From assembly GCA_943846735.1 (NCBI GenBank), contig OX044364.1, positions 186,001-250,000 of the forward strand: a DNA stretch of 64,000 bases, written 5' to 3'. A program made the position numbers and the translations under genes. This DNA comes from CAJQLB01 sp905479065 (GTDB lineage: Bacteria; Bacteroidota; Bacteroidia; Flavobacteriales; Flavobacteriaceae). The notes under the pieces were generated by a model, which searched no databases, was not told the origin of the DNA, and saw only the letters and a program-made list of their open reading frames with translations. Positions 25,669 to 35,607 of the stretch are shown here, in pieces (the stretch's first letter is position 1; every line of letters begins with the position of its first letter).

Positions 25669-28164
25669 TTATTGGATGAAATTTAAAAATTTTAATCCAA
25701 AAATCACAGCACCACTTTGATAACCATCTTGATAAGACCTAACGTAATCTAATCGTAAAAAACGCAACTTTTTAAAACCAATATTATCGATACCAACACT
25801 GTATTCTTGATAGATCTTTTGTTCTGGTGTAGCTAGAGTGTGTACTCCAAAAACAAGGTTGTAATTTAACTTTTTAACTAAAGGTATTTTATTTAATATA
25901 AAGCCTTTAAAATCATGCTCAATATGTGTCTCTATATACTGCCTATTGGTACTTAATGAGTAGTAAGGGAGATTGTTAAATATATTAATATAAGTATTTG
26001 ATGTGCCAATTTTTGTTTGATTGCCATTAAAATGTTGGAAGTCCATAAACGCAATATCATCGGCGTTAAAAAAATGTCCTGCTTTAAGTTGATATTTTAA
26101 ATCTCCTTTATTGCCAAGGGTGATGTTTTGCGATAACCGCAGTTGTATATGATCGTAGTGATATTGTTTTTTAGAGGCAGCAAATCCTTTTTGATAATTC
26201 AAATAGATAGTTGGAATACGCTTATTGGATGTATTAAACTTACTTTTAGGGTAGCTAAAATAACGCTGGCCAAATCTTATTCGTGTGGATATGTCAAAAG
26301 TCAAAATTTGATGTGATTTGAATGGAGAAACCCCATTTAAATTAGTGTCTAATGGATTATTACTGGTGTATTTATCTCCTGACTCATTTAGAAAAGTATA
26401 ATCTGTGGTGTTAAACAAGGGAGATCTATACTGATAAGTCAAGCTTGAATAAAAATTAAAACCATTCATAATTTCTCTTGAAAATGTAAATTGAACAAAT
26501 TGCTTTTCATATAATTTCATATAATTATCTTCAAAAAACAAAGTGCTTATTGAATTGATAAACGGTGAGATGGCGCCGCGATTAAACTGTTCTGTAGTTA
26601 TTCCACCAGTCATTTGTATTGTTTGGTCATCGATGTCATTAAACTTGTAAGAGGCGTAAATAACACCACGAAATTGTTTGTCACTCAGGCCATAACTCAA
26701 CTTAGCGTTTATTGACAAAAAGTGTTTGAACTCATCAATTTTTTTTGTAAAATTAAAACGCATGTTGTTGTTGAAGCCTTGGACGGTATTATAATTTAGT
26801 CCTGCAAGTAACCCACTAGCACTAAAAGAAGTTTTTTTGTAGGAATTATTAAAGTCATAACCTGATATCAAATTGATTATTTTAAAACGATTATTTTTAG
26901 TATCAATTGAGTCTAAGTATGTCTTTGACTGTCTCACGACTTGTAAGCTGTCTTTTCTAATATAATCTCCAGACTCCTCATTTGTTAATGGAATTGGTCT
27001 AAGAGTTTTCCAAAATAAAGAATCTTTTTTATTAGCAGATTGTTCAAAACTTAAAACTTCAGGTCCAAATTGAGAGCTTTCAAATTGTGGATTAAAATCA
27101 TAGTTGCTGTAAACACCGTTAAAACGTCCCTTACCTTTTACTTTAAAGATACCAAAGGTGAAATCAATTTGTTGAGAAATTAATGCCCAAAGTTGCTCAT
27201 CTTTTGCATAGCTGTGCGTCTGGGTCAAAACAATGTTATCAGCAATTGGAATTTGCGCCTGCTGCCCAGTAATATTTAATTCTAAAGCATAGATACTCCA
27301 TTGATCTTCAACGATATAAATGGAACCTGAAAAGACGCGATCATTGCTGCGCTTCGGAATGACGGTGACCTTATTTATTAGGTGACCTTTGTCGTCATAA
27401 AAAACACCATCTAGTTCATATTGATAGTAATTAAAGGCGTAATCTGAAATTGGAGAGACTATTTGGTTACCAAGTTCTACGGTATTTTTATAGAAATTAA
27501 AATCTACATCCATGGCAGTATTAAAACTAAAACCATTGTCATCACCACTTACTTTTGAAGCTATAATACGTTCTTTAAAGTCATCTGGCGCTCTAAAATT
27601 AATTTTGGAAAAGGTCTCAGATAAATAAATAATACCACTTCGAGTTGAGTCAAGACTACCATCAAGATCACCAACTTCACGACCCATGATTGTTTTTGGA
27701 ACGTTGTTTAGTTTTATAAAGCCCCGAGAATAGAAATCTGTCTTGTATTCTTTAATGCTTGCGAGTATCTTTTTTCTGTTGCTTATCGCTGCTTTTATGA
27801 TACGATTTGCAGGATTGACGTCGCTATTTAGGATTACCTCATCAAGTGAAACACGTTCTTCTTGAAGAGTTATATTTAACGTGCTAGGTTCTGAGGATAA
27901 TGTAATTAACCTCTTTTCAGTTTGATATCCTAAATATTTAAAAACAATTGTTTGTTTTTTAGCGCTTGAAATCTGAAGTGTGTAATTTCCTTCCGCATTA
28001 CTTGTGGTTCCATTATAACTGTTTTCAACATATATATTGACATTTGCTAGTGGTTTGTTATTAATGTCTGTGATACGGCCTGTAATCTGACTATAGATTG
28101 AAAAGCTAAGAAAATTAAAAATGAGTACTACAACTAGTGTTTTGTAATAAATGGGTTTAATCAT
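25669..28164 (-). CDS. DUF5686 outer membrane protein with carboxypeptidase-like regulatory domain
   Basis: An 831-residue envelope protein. The ATG at 28164 gives a signal peptide ending IYSQ. Next comes a carboxypeptidase D regulatory-like (CarboxypepD_reg) domain, ITGRITDINNKPLANVNIYV through TIVFKYLGYQTEKRLITL (about residues 28-100). The remaining 700 residues form the DUF5686 region, with SNRKKILASIKEYKTDFYSRG at its start and a C-terminal barrel rich in aromatic strands (for example FKKLRFLRLDYVRSYQ) ending VIFGLKFLNFIQ. The pair is a standard flavobacterial architecture of unknown function, probably an outer membrane barrel with a periplasmic beta-sandwich. Confidence 0.88.
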   Translation of the reverse strand: MIKPIYYKTLVVVLIFNFLSFSIYSQITGRITDINNKPLANVNIYVENSYNGTTSNAEGNYTLQISSAKKQTIVFKYLGYQTEKRLITLSSEPSTLNITLQEERVSLDEVILNSDVNPANRIIKAAISNRKKILASIKEYKTDFYSRGFIKLNNVPKTIMGREVGDLDGSLDSTRSGIIYLSETFSKINFRAPDDFKERIIASKVSGDDNGFSFNTAMDVDFNFYKNTVELGNQIVSPISDYAFNYYQYELDGVFYDDKGHLINKVTVIPKRSNDRVFSGSIYIVEDQWSIYALELNITGQQAQIPIADNIVLTQTHSYAKDEQLWALISQQIDFTFGIFKVKGKGRFNGVYSNYDFNPQFESSQFGPEVLSFEQSANKKDSLFWKTLRPIPLTNEESGDYIRKDSLQVVRQSKTYLDSIDTKNNRFKIINLISGYDFNNSYKKTSFSASGLLAGLNYNTVQGFNNNMRFNFTKKIDEFKHFLSINAKLSYGLSDKQFRGVIYASYKFNDIDDQTIQMTGGITTEQFNRGAISPFINSISTLFFEDNYMKLYEKQFVQFTFSREIMNGFNFYSSLTYQYRSPLFNTTDYTFLNESGDKYTSNNPLDTNLNGVSPFKSHQILTFDISTRIRFGQRYFSYPKSKFNTSNKRIPTIYLNYQKGFAASKKQYHYDHIQLRLSQNITLGNKGDLKYQLKAGHFFNADDIAFMDFQHFNGNQTKIGTSNTYINIFNNLPYYSLSTNRQYIETHIEHDFKGFILNKIPLVKKLNYNLVFGVHTLATPEQKIYQEYSVGIDNIGFKKLRFLRLDYVRSYQDGYQSGAVIFGLKFLNFIQ

Positions 28165-28251
28165 AAGTGTAACAATAAGCAATAATGTGATATTTTTTAA
28201 ATTACGACCTACTCATATAAGCCGCGTAAAGTTGTTAGAAGAGTCTTTTAG

Positions 28252-28710
28252 TTATTTGAAATTTTTCTTGATTCTATCAAGGTGACGTTTGTTATCTCGA
28301 TCTTTAATAACTTCACGTTTGTCGTATAGTTTTTTACCTTTGGCTAAAGCAATATCAAGTTTAGCGTAGCCATTGTCATTAATATATAATTTTAAGGGAA
28401 CTATCGTTAAGCCAACATTTCGCACCTCTTTCTCTAATTTTCGAAGTTCTCGCTTATTCAATAGCAACTTGCGCTCAGCTTTAGGATTATGGTTGTAATA
28501 ATTGCCATAAACGTATTCTTCAACAGTCATATTTATAATAAAAAGCTCTCCAGCTTGATTAAACTCACAAAAGCTCTCCGATATAGATGCCTTACTGCTA
28601 CGTATCGATTTTATTTCTGTCCCTGATAAGACAATACCGGCAGAATATGTATCTAATATATCAAACTCAAATCGTGCTTTTTTATTTTTGATGTTGACCG
28701 AATTTTTCAT
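28252..28710 (-). CDS. smpB: SsrA-binding protein SmpB
   Basis: Binds tmRNA and delivers it to stalled ribosomes for trans-translation. The 152-residue protein shows the family landmarks: KNKKARFEFDILDTYSAGIVLSG at the start, GTEIKSIRSSKASISESFCEF, NPKAERKLLLNKRELRKLE, the LTIVPLKLYINDNGYAKLDIALAKGKKLYDKRE core, and the basic C-terminal tail with RHLDRIKKNFK. The tmRNA gene itself is not in this window. It lies 27 bases after the small lipoprotein gene on the same strand and may share its transcript. Confidence 0.97.
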   Translation of the reverse strand: MKNSVNIKNKKARFEFDILDTYSAGIVLSGTEIKSIRSSKASISESFCEFNQAGELFIINMTVEEYVYGNYYNHNPKAERKLLLNKRELRKLEKEVRNVGLTIVPLKLYINDNGYAKLDIALAKGKKLYDKREVIKDRDNKRHLDRIKKNFK

Positions 28711-28737
28711 GATATATTTAACTAATTACTGATGGTA

Positions 28738-29163
28738 TTAAGGCGTCTCTTTTAGCAACGTTTCAGCATTACTAATACTTGAAAGCACCATCTTTTTCAT
28801 GAGATTAACTTTGCTTTCTTCCTCAATTAACCATATTTTTTTTTCATTGCTTAACATTTTACCATCAAGAATTTCATCAGAATTAAAACGTTCTCCAAAT
28901 CCTTTCATCCAATCCATCATGTAAGTGTAAGCTTCTTTTAAATCATGTTGAGCAGTATTATAGGGATTGCCAGTATCCATGCTATCTGTTTTTGATTCCA
29001 AGGCATTGATAAGTTGGCCGATTTTCCCCATTTTTGGCATGACGTCGTCATGAACAGCAATGACACGCTCCATTTGTGTCATTTCTGTAGCTTGAGAAGC
29101 TGACTTTTTACACGAAGTTGTTATGGTTAGTAAAATTAAAATTGTAGAGAAAAGGTATTTCAT
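28738..29163 (-). CDS. Small helical lipoprotein of unknown function
   Basis: A 141-residue lipoprotein. The signal ends TTSC (Cys18) followed by KKSASQ. The mature part is mostly helical, with QMERVIAVHDDVMPKMGKI, LINALESKTDSM and TYMMDWMKGFGERF, giving two or three amphipathic helices rich in Met. I know no function; related flavobacterial proteins sit next to smpB and have been labelled with uninformative names. The Met-rich helices with a His could bind copper or heme, but this is speculative. Confidence 0.75.
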   Translation of the reverse strand: MKYLFSTILILLTITTSCKKSASQATEMTQMERVIAVHDDVMPKMGKIGQLINALESKTDSMDTGNPYNTAQHDLKEAYTYMMDWMKGFGERFNSDEILDGKMLSNEKKIWLIEEESKVNLMKKMVLSSISNAETLLKETP

Positions 29164-29275
29164 ATTTGTGGTTATTTACTAAGATTTGTTGATTACAAAA
29201 GTACAATCTTAAAGCCTGATATCAAATGTAATCAACATCTTTACGCACTTACGCTAACAATAAATTTAGAGAACT

Positions 29276-31852
29276 TTAGTTTTTAGCTCCTAAATAAAGG
29301 GCATTAAATATAAGTTTATAGGTTCCTCTCGGCTGTCCTCTAAATTGTGGTCTAAATCCATATAAGATAATATGACCATCACCACGTGGTATGTGCATCA
29401 TAGCACTTTTATTTTTCAGATAACGCTCTTCACCCATGGCCCATCCACTCATAAGTAAATTTTTTGACCCATAGGTCGTTATGTCTATAACATTTGCTTT
29501 TGGAGCGTCAGCAATATTTTCAGTACCACCTTCTCCATATTTACGTTGTTTTATAGTTTGAAAAGCTCTACTTCGATTAAAAGAAGCTGCGACCTCTTTT
29601 TGCATGCCATATCCCAAAGAATTCAATGTGTCAACACGCATTTTTATTAAGGAACCTGGAATAAAAAAATCACTTGTTGAAATTCCTGACACAACATTAC
29701 GAATGGGTAATCCTAGTTGTTCAATTGCTAAATCACTAGCAGCATCAAAACAAAGTAATGTGCCTCCAGAGCTTACATAATTATCAAGAGCCGTCATTCC
29801 ACTCAATTCAATACCTCCAGTAAATTTGCTGGGCATACTGTTTTCAAGGTGTCCATGTAAAATATTTTCTGGTCTTTGAGAGGGAATTATAATGGCACTG
29901 TACTTGGATAAACTACTATTTTGTATGTCTTTGTTGTGCAGGGTATCAATGTCAAATTCAAATTGTTCGAGCATCCATCGAGTCCAGCCCTCATCCATAT
30001 TGGCCTGCCAAGATTTATAAATACCTACTTTTATTGGTTTTAAAGTATTATATGTTTTAGTACTCAAGGATTTTATTCCTTTAAAATTTATTCCAAATTG
30101 CTTGCTTAGCTGTGACAATTCATTTTTGAGTGATACAGCACTCTCAACAACAAAAGATCCCTGCGTAAATCCTGCTTGATTTGCATGTAATTGACCGACA
30201 ATAAATCCAGCTTTTTGAAGTCTATTAACTACAAGTGCACTTAAATTGTCTTTGTTTGAAAATAAATAATGTCCAGCTCCTGACACCTTGCCTGTATCGT
30301 ACTGTAATTTTGATGTAATTAGTCTTGACTGTACTTCAAATGACTTGTTAATTCTATCCACTTCGACTCCCATTTGTAGAGGTAATGTCCAACCTGCAAG
30401 ATCATATGGAGGTTGGGGTGGACCACCTGGATATAAAAATTGATCAGGATAGTTTTGCTTTTCCATCAAATCTACGAGGTAAGGTCTAAACGATTGTGCT
30501 CCATAAATTATAATACTTTCTTTTTCATATGTTTTATCATCAATTGTAAGAGGTTTTGTTGTTTGATGAATCCGAATCCCTCCTTGCATTAAAATATTGG
30601 CAAGGTTAATAGCTTCGCTTGGGTTCCACTGATTTTTTGGAATGATATAGGCAAATGCTTCGTCAGAATTATTGATAGCATCTCTACCCATCGAATAGAT
30701 ATTATACAAAAATTCATCTTTTTTATCGGCAGCAAGATCCAAAATCCCTATTGAAGCAGTCATCATATAATTTACGGCATCTCTAAAATGAGATTCACCA
30801 CCTTTCCAAGGGTATGGGTAAAAAATTTCCGTTCCATCTGAAGGTTTTCTTCCCACATTTTTGGGTTTCTTTTTTGGATCATAATAGCGTGGGGTAGGTG
30901 TTGCATGCGCAACCTCTGTAAGAATACCGATTTGATTATGATAATAGGGAGTTGTTCGCATACCACCATTCCAAAACATACTAAAGGAAGTCCCCGAAAT
31001 CACACCAGGCATTTTTTTCATAGCAAAGCGTTGTGCCATTGCAGTTCCAACTAAATTAACACTTGTCGTAACACCTGGATGAATATTAGGGTTTACGGGG
31101 CTTCTAAAAGGGGGTAGAAAAATTCTGGCCCAGGAAGGTGAGGTTTGATGATGATTGTGTACTATCTGAGGATACCATTCATTAAACAATATATTAGTCG
31201 CTGCTTTTGTTTCTGGCATATTATTCATAAACCAATCTCGATTATTGTCGTGGCCAACATATTTCTGATACAGAATGGGTGGGCCAGTGGTTTCAAATGG
31301 GGTTCCAATGTTTTTCTTATACCAATCAACTACGATGTCAACACCATCTGGATTAATGACAGGAACTATCAATGTGATGACATTATCTCTAATTTTTTTC
31401 ATTTCATCAGATTCTTCTGCTGCAATACGCCACATGAGTTCTGAAGTCATTTGAGCATGTGCCCTTTCTGTGGCATGCATACCACCGTCAATCCAGACGA
31501 CAGCTTTACCTTCAACAGATAATGTTCGAGCTTTTTTATCTGAAATGGTCGCACGCGACAACTGTTCACTAATGAGGCGCCATTTCTCTAGAGATTTCAT
31601 ATTCTCTGCACTCGAAATAAATAGTAACTTTATCGGGCGATTCATGACAGATTTTCCGATATCAATCATTTGAACACGATCTGTTGCGTTGGCTAGCTTT
31701 TCGTAATAGCTTAGCATTTGGTCATAATCAGCTAATTTGTAATCTGCTCCTACCTCAAATCCAAAAATATCCGAGGGTTTAGGTATTTGAGCGTTTATAA
31801 TGCTACTTAAAAAGATAAAAATAATCGCAAAACGATAAGAACAATTAATCAT
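29276..31852 (-). CDS. Secreted M14 family zinc carboxypeptidase
   Basis: An 858-residue exported metallopeptidase. The signal peptide ends INAQ (about residue 21). The M14 domain covers about 40-400: the zinc ligands are His and Glu in DGGMHATERAHAQM (His about 126), the substrate Asn/Arg are in HDNNRDWF, the third ligand His is in IVHNHHQTSP, and the general-base Glu is in GILTEVAHATP. The C-terminal 450 residues are a beta-rich region with a glutamine-amidotransferase-like stretch (VKVGIYKSWQANMDEGWTRW and SKYSAIIIPSQRPENIL). This layout is common among Bacteroidota M14 peptidases and has no T9SS tail. It probably degrades peptides in the periplasm or outside the cell. Confidence 0.92.
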   Translation of the reverse strand: MINCSYRFAIIFIFLSSIINAQIPKPSDIFGFEVGADYKLADYDQMLSYYEKLANATDRVQMIDIGKSVMNRPIKLLFISSAENMKSLEKWRLISEQLSRATISDKKARTLSVEGKAVVWIDGGMHATERAHAQMTSELMWRIAAEESDEMKKIRDNVITLIVPVINPDGVDIVVDWYKKNIGTPFETTGPPILYQKYVGHDNNRDWFMNNMPETKAATNILFNEWYPQIVHNHHQTSPSWARIFLPPFRSPVNPNIHPGVTTSVNLVGTAMAQRFAMKKMPGVISGTSFSMFWNGGMRTTPYYHNQIGILTEVAHATPTPRYYDPKKKPKNVGRKPSDGTEIFYPYPWKGGESHFRDAVNYMMTASIGILDLAADKKDEFLYNIYSMGRDAINNSDEAFAYIIPKNQWNPSEAINLANILMQGGIRIHQTTKPLTIDDKTYEKESIIIYGAQSFRPYLVDLMEKQNYPDQFLYPGGPPQPPYDLAGWTLPLQMGVEVDRINKSFEVQSRLITSKLQYDTGKVSGAGHYLFSNKDNLSALVVNRLQKAGFIVGQLHANQAGFTQGSFVVESAVSLKNELSQLSKQFGINFKGIKSLSTKTYNTLKPIKVGIYKSWQANMDEGWTRWMLEQFEFDIDTLHNKDIQNSSLSKYSAIIIPSQRPENILHGHLENSMPSKFTGGIELSGMTALDNYVSSGGTLLCFDAASDLAIEQLGLPIRNVVSGISTSDFFIPGSLIKMRVDTLNSLGYGMQKEVAASFNRSRAFQTIKQRKYGEGGTENIADAPKANVIDITTYGSKNLLMSGWAMGEERYLKNKSAMMHIPRGDGHIILYGFRPQFRGQPRGTYKLIFNALYLGAKN

Positions 31853-32039
31853 ATGAGTGTGTTGAATAAAATTATTAGCCTAAAACCTAAAGTTAGAAAT
31901 TATTTATTGTTCTCAAGACAGTTTTAACATGATAAATGATAACTTTTAAAAAAGTATGGTAAAATTGAGAAAATCAAAAGACAGCTTTTTGTTATAAAAA
32001 TTGAGGCGCAATGACCACAGTTTAAGAAGATTTTTTGAC

Positions 32040-32093
32040 TATTTTATCGATGAAATGTTTTTTTTATCGTTATATTGCATAAATTTATCTTTT
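32040..32093 (+). promoter_or_regulatory. Tandem-repeat operator P1 and putative -7 before the small secreted protein
   Basis: TATTTTATCGAT (32040-32051) and TTTTTTATCGTT (32060-32071) are direct repeats 20 bases apart. A TATCTTTT box lies about 15 bases beyond the second. The same arrangement precedes the genes at 32788, 38164 and 46731. Confidence 0.45.
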
Positions 32094-32112
32094 TAACCCC
32101 AAAATAAAGATT

Positions 32113-32553
32113 ATGAAAAATCTTGTCTTATACCTTTTTTTCTGCTGTGTTTCAACTGTGTTTGCTCAAACAAAGAACGTTTCACCAAGTATCATTAGTG
32201 ATGATGTTAGTATCAAGAAATACCATAATAAAAGTGAGCTTAACAAAATGGATAAAGGAGAGCTGTTAACATTATACATTGAGCGTATTGAAAGTCTTGT
32301 GAAAACATTACCTTACATCGCTTTTGCCACAAAACCAGGAAAAACTTTATCTACTTTTGGCATACCTAATTCCAAATTAAATACCAAGGCTTTAAAAGAT
32401 AAAGAAAATGCTACTGTTGATTTTATTGAGACAACATCAGATTTTCATAAAAAAATGTTGCCTTATGCCGACAAGAGTAATTTGATTGCTGGGATTCTTT
32501 TCTATGAAGAAACAATGAAATTATTGCATGAATATAATGAAGTCATTGAGTAA
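32113..32553 (+). CDS. Small secreted helical protein of unknown function
   Basis: A 146-residue exported protein with signal peptide MKNLVLYLFFCCVSTVFAQ (cleavage after residue 18 or 19). The mature part is helical and polar, with MDKGELLTLYIERIESLVKTLPYIAF, a short GKTLSTFGIPNS turn, and a C-terminal helix pair (SDFHKKMLPYADKSNLIAGILFYEETMK). No domain recognised. It carries no T9SS sorting tail, so it is likely periplasmic. It opens the adhesion/T9SS island, and its promoter has the tandem ATCGAT repeat shared with the adhesin genes, which links it to that regulon. Confidence 0.7.
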   Translation: MKNLVLYLFFCCVSTVFAQTKNVSPSIISDDVSIKKYHNKSELNKMDKGELLTLYIERIESLVKTLPYIAFATKPGKTLSTFGIPNSKLNTKALKDKENATVDFIETTSDFHKKMLPYADKSNLIAGILFYEETMKLLHEYNEVIE

Positions 32554-32704
32554 CCTTTACTACTTCACCCATCAAAACACATATGATCGCTGTTTGAAAT
32601 CCTCTGATCAATAGATAGAATTCTATGATATAGTCTTCATTAACTCCATTATTTATAATCTGTAGAAATTCTCTATAATGTAAGAAAAAACGTATTTAAA
32701 AATG

Positions 32705-32752
32705 TTGTTCATCGAATATAATTGCATTTTATGGATATAAATTCTAAATTTG
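32705..32752 (+). promoter_or_regulatory. Tandem-repeat operator P2 with -7 TAAATTTG
   Basis: TTGTTCATCGAA (32705-32716) and CATTTTATGGAT (32725-32736) are imperfect direct repeats 20 bases apart. TAAATTTG (32745-32752) matches the -7 consensus, with a TTG 20 bases upstream of it (32722-32724). This is the weakest copy of the four. Confidence 0.45.
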
Positions 32753-32787
32753 ACTTTGGTATATACAATAATTTTTAAATCTTAGTT

Positions 32788-34092
32788 ATGAAAAACATCA
32801 TCTTGAGTATGTGTCTTATTCTTTTTGCTTTAATGACTATTTCTGGACAGCAAGAAAAAGGTATGGTAGGTATTAACAATTGGTTAAACAATTGGACCGA
32901 ATTTAATACGCACAAAATTGATTATGGAGAAGCAACACAGATAATTGCAGGAAATATTACCAGTAATATCTTTTTAGAGAAAAAACATGTGTATTTGTTG
33001 GTGGGAAGCGTGTTTGTCACGAACAATGCCGTCATGACCATTGAACCCGGAACTGTGATTATTGGAGATTATGATTCCAAAGCCTCATTAACCATTACAC
33101 GTGGTGCTAGATTAATAGCAGAGGGAGAAGCAACAGATCCCATTGTTTTTACTTCAAACCGTGGCTTGAAAAGAGCTGGTGATTGGGGAGGTGTTATCAT
33201 GCTAGGGGATGCTCCGAGTAATCAATTTGGTGAAGGCTCTGTTGCATCTTACTATCCAGATTTAAAGCCTTTAGATTACATATTTACAAATTTTGGTGGT
33301 ACTGATAGTACGAGTAATTCAGGGATTCTTAAATACGTGAGAATTGAATATGCAGGAAAAAACATTAAAGGATTTGGTCACTTTAATGGTTTGATGTTAG
33401 CTGGTGTAGGTAATCAAACGGTCTTGGAAAATATCATGATTAGTCATTCTGCTGGAAATTCTTTTGAGCTATTAGGGGGAGAGGTTTTTCTTGAAAAAGT
33501 AGTGTCATTTAAAACACATGAAAACGATTTTGAGTTTAACCACGGCGCACAAGCACACCTTTATAATTCATTAGCAGTTCGTTCACCCTATGTGTCAAGT
33601 AGTGATGGTTCGAGATGTTTATTAGTAAAATCTTTTGACAAAAAAAACACAAATGATTTTTCTAAGAACGGGACCTCAGTGATTGCGCAGAATATTACTT
33701 TTATTAATACAAGTAATAATTTAAAGTCTGACATGGAATCTGGACTTATCAATGAAGCCATTTTAGTTGGCGAATATGCAGCATTAGATATGAGTAAAAG
33801 TGTCTTGTCTGGTTTTAGTCCTGCAGTCCTATTAGATAAGAACGTAGAGTTGAATCAAGATAATCTAGAGAAAATACAATTTACTAGCATGTATTTTAAT
33901 AATTGTAATGGTAATATTTTTACTGAAAATAATTCAAATAACGATGATCTTGAAAACTGGTATGGAAATCAAGTTTTTTTTAATGTCTATTCAAAAGGAG
34001 ATAATATTGAGACATTCATTGCCTCAGACAACTTAAAAAGGCCTGATTTTAGATTACAAATCAATAAGATTTTAGCATCAAACGATGATTGA
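32788..34092 (+). CDS. Secreted beta-helix-like surface protein
   Basis: A 434-residue exported protein with a signal peptide ending MTISGQ (about residue 21). Residues about 75-330 look like a right-handed parallel beta-helix: MTIEPGTVIIGDYDSKASL, ARLIAEGEATDPIVFTSNRG, GDWGGVIMLGDAP, then LKYVRIEYAGKNIKGFG and LENIMISHSAGNSFELLGGE. The EPGT..I..D motif and the WGG segment are shared with many flavobacterial surface proteins and with the lipoprotein at 60231-61808. No C-terminal sorting domain is visible, which is odd for a T9SS island, so it may be retained by its partners. It heads the probable operon 32788-37758. Confidence 0.78.
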   Translation: MKNIILSMCLILFALMTISGQQEKGMVGINNWLNNWTEFNTHKIDYGEATQIIAGNITSNIFLEKKHVYLLVGSVFVTNNAVMTIEPGTVIIGDYDSKASLTITRGARLIAEGEATDPIVFTSNRGLKRAGDWGGVIMLGDAPSNQFGEGSVASYYPDLKPLDYIFTNFGGTDSTSNSGILKYVRIEYAGKNIKGFGHFNGLMLAGVGNQTVLENIMISHSAGNSFELLGGEVFLEKVVSFKTHENDFEFNHGAQAHLYNSLAVRSPYVSSSDGSRCLLVKSFDKKNTNDFSKNGTSVIAQNITFINTSNNLKSDMESGLINEAILVGEYAALDMSKSVLSGFSPAVLLDKNVELNQDNLEKIQFTSMYFNNCNGNIFTENNSNNDDLENWYGNQVFFNVYSKGDNIETFIASDNLKRPDFRLQINKILASNDD

Positions 34093-34163
34093 TTGAACAA
34101 ACAAAAAAGATAAAACCTGCGATGATGACAAAAAATTAACCTTCGTTTATAACGAAAATTAGC

Positions 34164-35606
34164 ATGAAAAAAATTACACATATTTGTAGCTTGTTAACTT
34201 GTTTTTTAATAACAGTAAGTTCACTGAATGCTCAAATTGTAATCAGTGCACCGAACTTAGGGTTTAGTCAAGCGTGCGCAAGTGAATCATTTAATATCTT
34301 CTTCACAACATTTACTTTTTCTCCAGAAGCAGCTCTAAATAATTCTAACCAATTTATTGTTGAACTTTCAAATGCTCTAGGTGATTTTTCTGATGCAACA
34401 ATTGTTTATTCATCCGAGGAAGGTGAAATTTTAACATCACCGGCAACTGTTGGATTTTCTTTACCTGATACGACAGCAGGAGAATCTTATAAAATTAGAA
34501 TTAAGAGTACAGCACCCGAAACAATGAGTTCAAATTCGGTATCATTTGCTGCCTACTTCAAGATACATGATGAACCTTTTTCAATCAATAATTTAATTGA
34601 AAATGTTGTGTTCTGTTCAGGTAGTAGCTATCTTTTGAGTATTGATGATCCTGGAAATGAAAATAATAATTCTCCTTTGCAATACGAATCGTTGTCTTTC
34701 AATTGGTATAGAGAAACCAGTGCCACAACATCAATTTTTTTGGAAACAAGCGAGGCGCTTTCAGTAACCGAACCCGGTACCTATTTTGTAGAAACGAATT
34801 ATGGAACTTGTACTTCTAATTCGTTCTCTAACAGAGTAACGTTGTCTGAGGCAGCTTCTGGTGTAATATCAGCATCCGTAAATTCAAGCCTTGGAAATCC
34901 TTATTGTGTTACAGAGGGACCTACTACTTTGAGCACTATTAGTGGAAATAGCTATCAATGGTATAAAGATAGTAATGAAATTTCAGGGGCAACAAATCAA
35001 GAATATACAACAAATGAATCTGGGTTTTATGAGGTAAATGTGAGTTTAGGAGACTGTTCTGTTTTAGCAGACATTAATTTAGAAAATAAAGATTTTATAA
35101 GTAGCATCAATGTTTCTGACACCATTCAGCTTGAAAATGATGAGGCAATTCAAGTTATTGTTTCTACAACTGCTGATAATCCCGAGTATGTTTGGTACTT
35201 AAATGGAATAGAAATTACTGATGAAATATCAAATTCATACGATATTTATGAGCCAGGAAATTATGTGGTAATAGTGACGCAAACATTGGGATGTAATGCG
35301 TCGGATGATTTTAGCTTTGTGGTAGTTGAACAATTCCCTGATGTCACTAAAATTCCAAACTTAATTAGTCCAAACGGTGATGGTATTAATGATACATGGG
35401 TGCTTCCTCAACAATATGCTACAGGATCTAATACAGAGGTGCTCATTTTAGATAGTAATGGCACCTACGTGCTGAAAACTACAGAATATCAAAATGATTG
35501 GCCTCAAAACCAAATCAATAATAACAATACCAATCCAGTGTACTATTATGTAATTATATCTCAAGATGATGACATAAGAAAGGGTTCAATTACGGTCATA
35601 AAATAA
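34164..35606 (+). CDS. Type B T9SS-sorted surface protein with Ig-like domains
   Basis: A 480-residue secreted protein. Signal peptide ends SSLNAQ (about 24). The N-terminal third is a beta-sandwich, followed by two Ig-like/PKD-type repeats marked by FNWYRETSATTS, YQWYKDSNEISGATNQEY and YVWYLNGIEITDEISNSY, each closing with a GxYxV strand. The last about 90 residues begin IPNLISPNGDGINDTWVLPQ, the signature of the type B (CHU_C, gliding-motility-associated) T9SS sorting domain, and end GSITVIK. It should be exported through the outer membrane by the type IX system. It is one base before a PorP/SprF fusion gene; such pairs are commonly dedicated partners. Confidence 0.88.
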   Translation: MKKITHICSLLTCFLITVSSLNAQIVISAPNLGFSQACASESFNIFFTTFTFSPEAALNNSNQFIVELSNALGDFSDATIVYSSEEGEILTSPATVGFSLPDTTAGESYKIRIKSTAPETMSSNSVSFAAYFKIHDEPFSINNLIENVVFCSGSSYLLSIDDPGNENNNSPLQYESLSFNWYRETSATTSIFLETSEALSVTEPGTYFVETNYGTCTSNSFSNRVTLSEAASGVISASVNSSLGNPYCVTEGPTTLSTISGNSYQWYKDSNEISGATNQEYTTNESGFYEVNVSLGDCSVLADINLENKDFISSINVSDTIQLENDEAIQVIVSTTADNPEYVWYLNGIEITDEISNSYDIYEPGNYVVIVTQTLGCNASDDFSFVVVEQFPDVTKIPNLISPNGDGINDTWVLPQQYATGSNTEVLILDSNGTYVLKTTEYQNDWPQNQINNNNTNPVYYYVIISQDDDIRKGSITVIK

Positions 35607-35607
35607 T

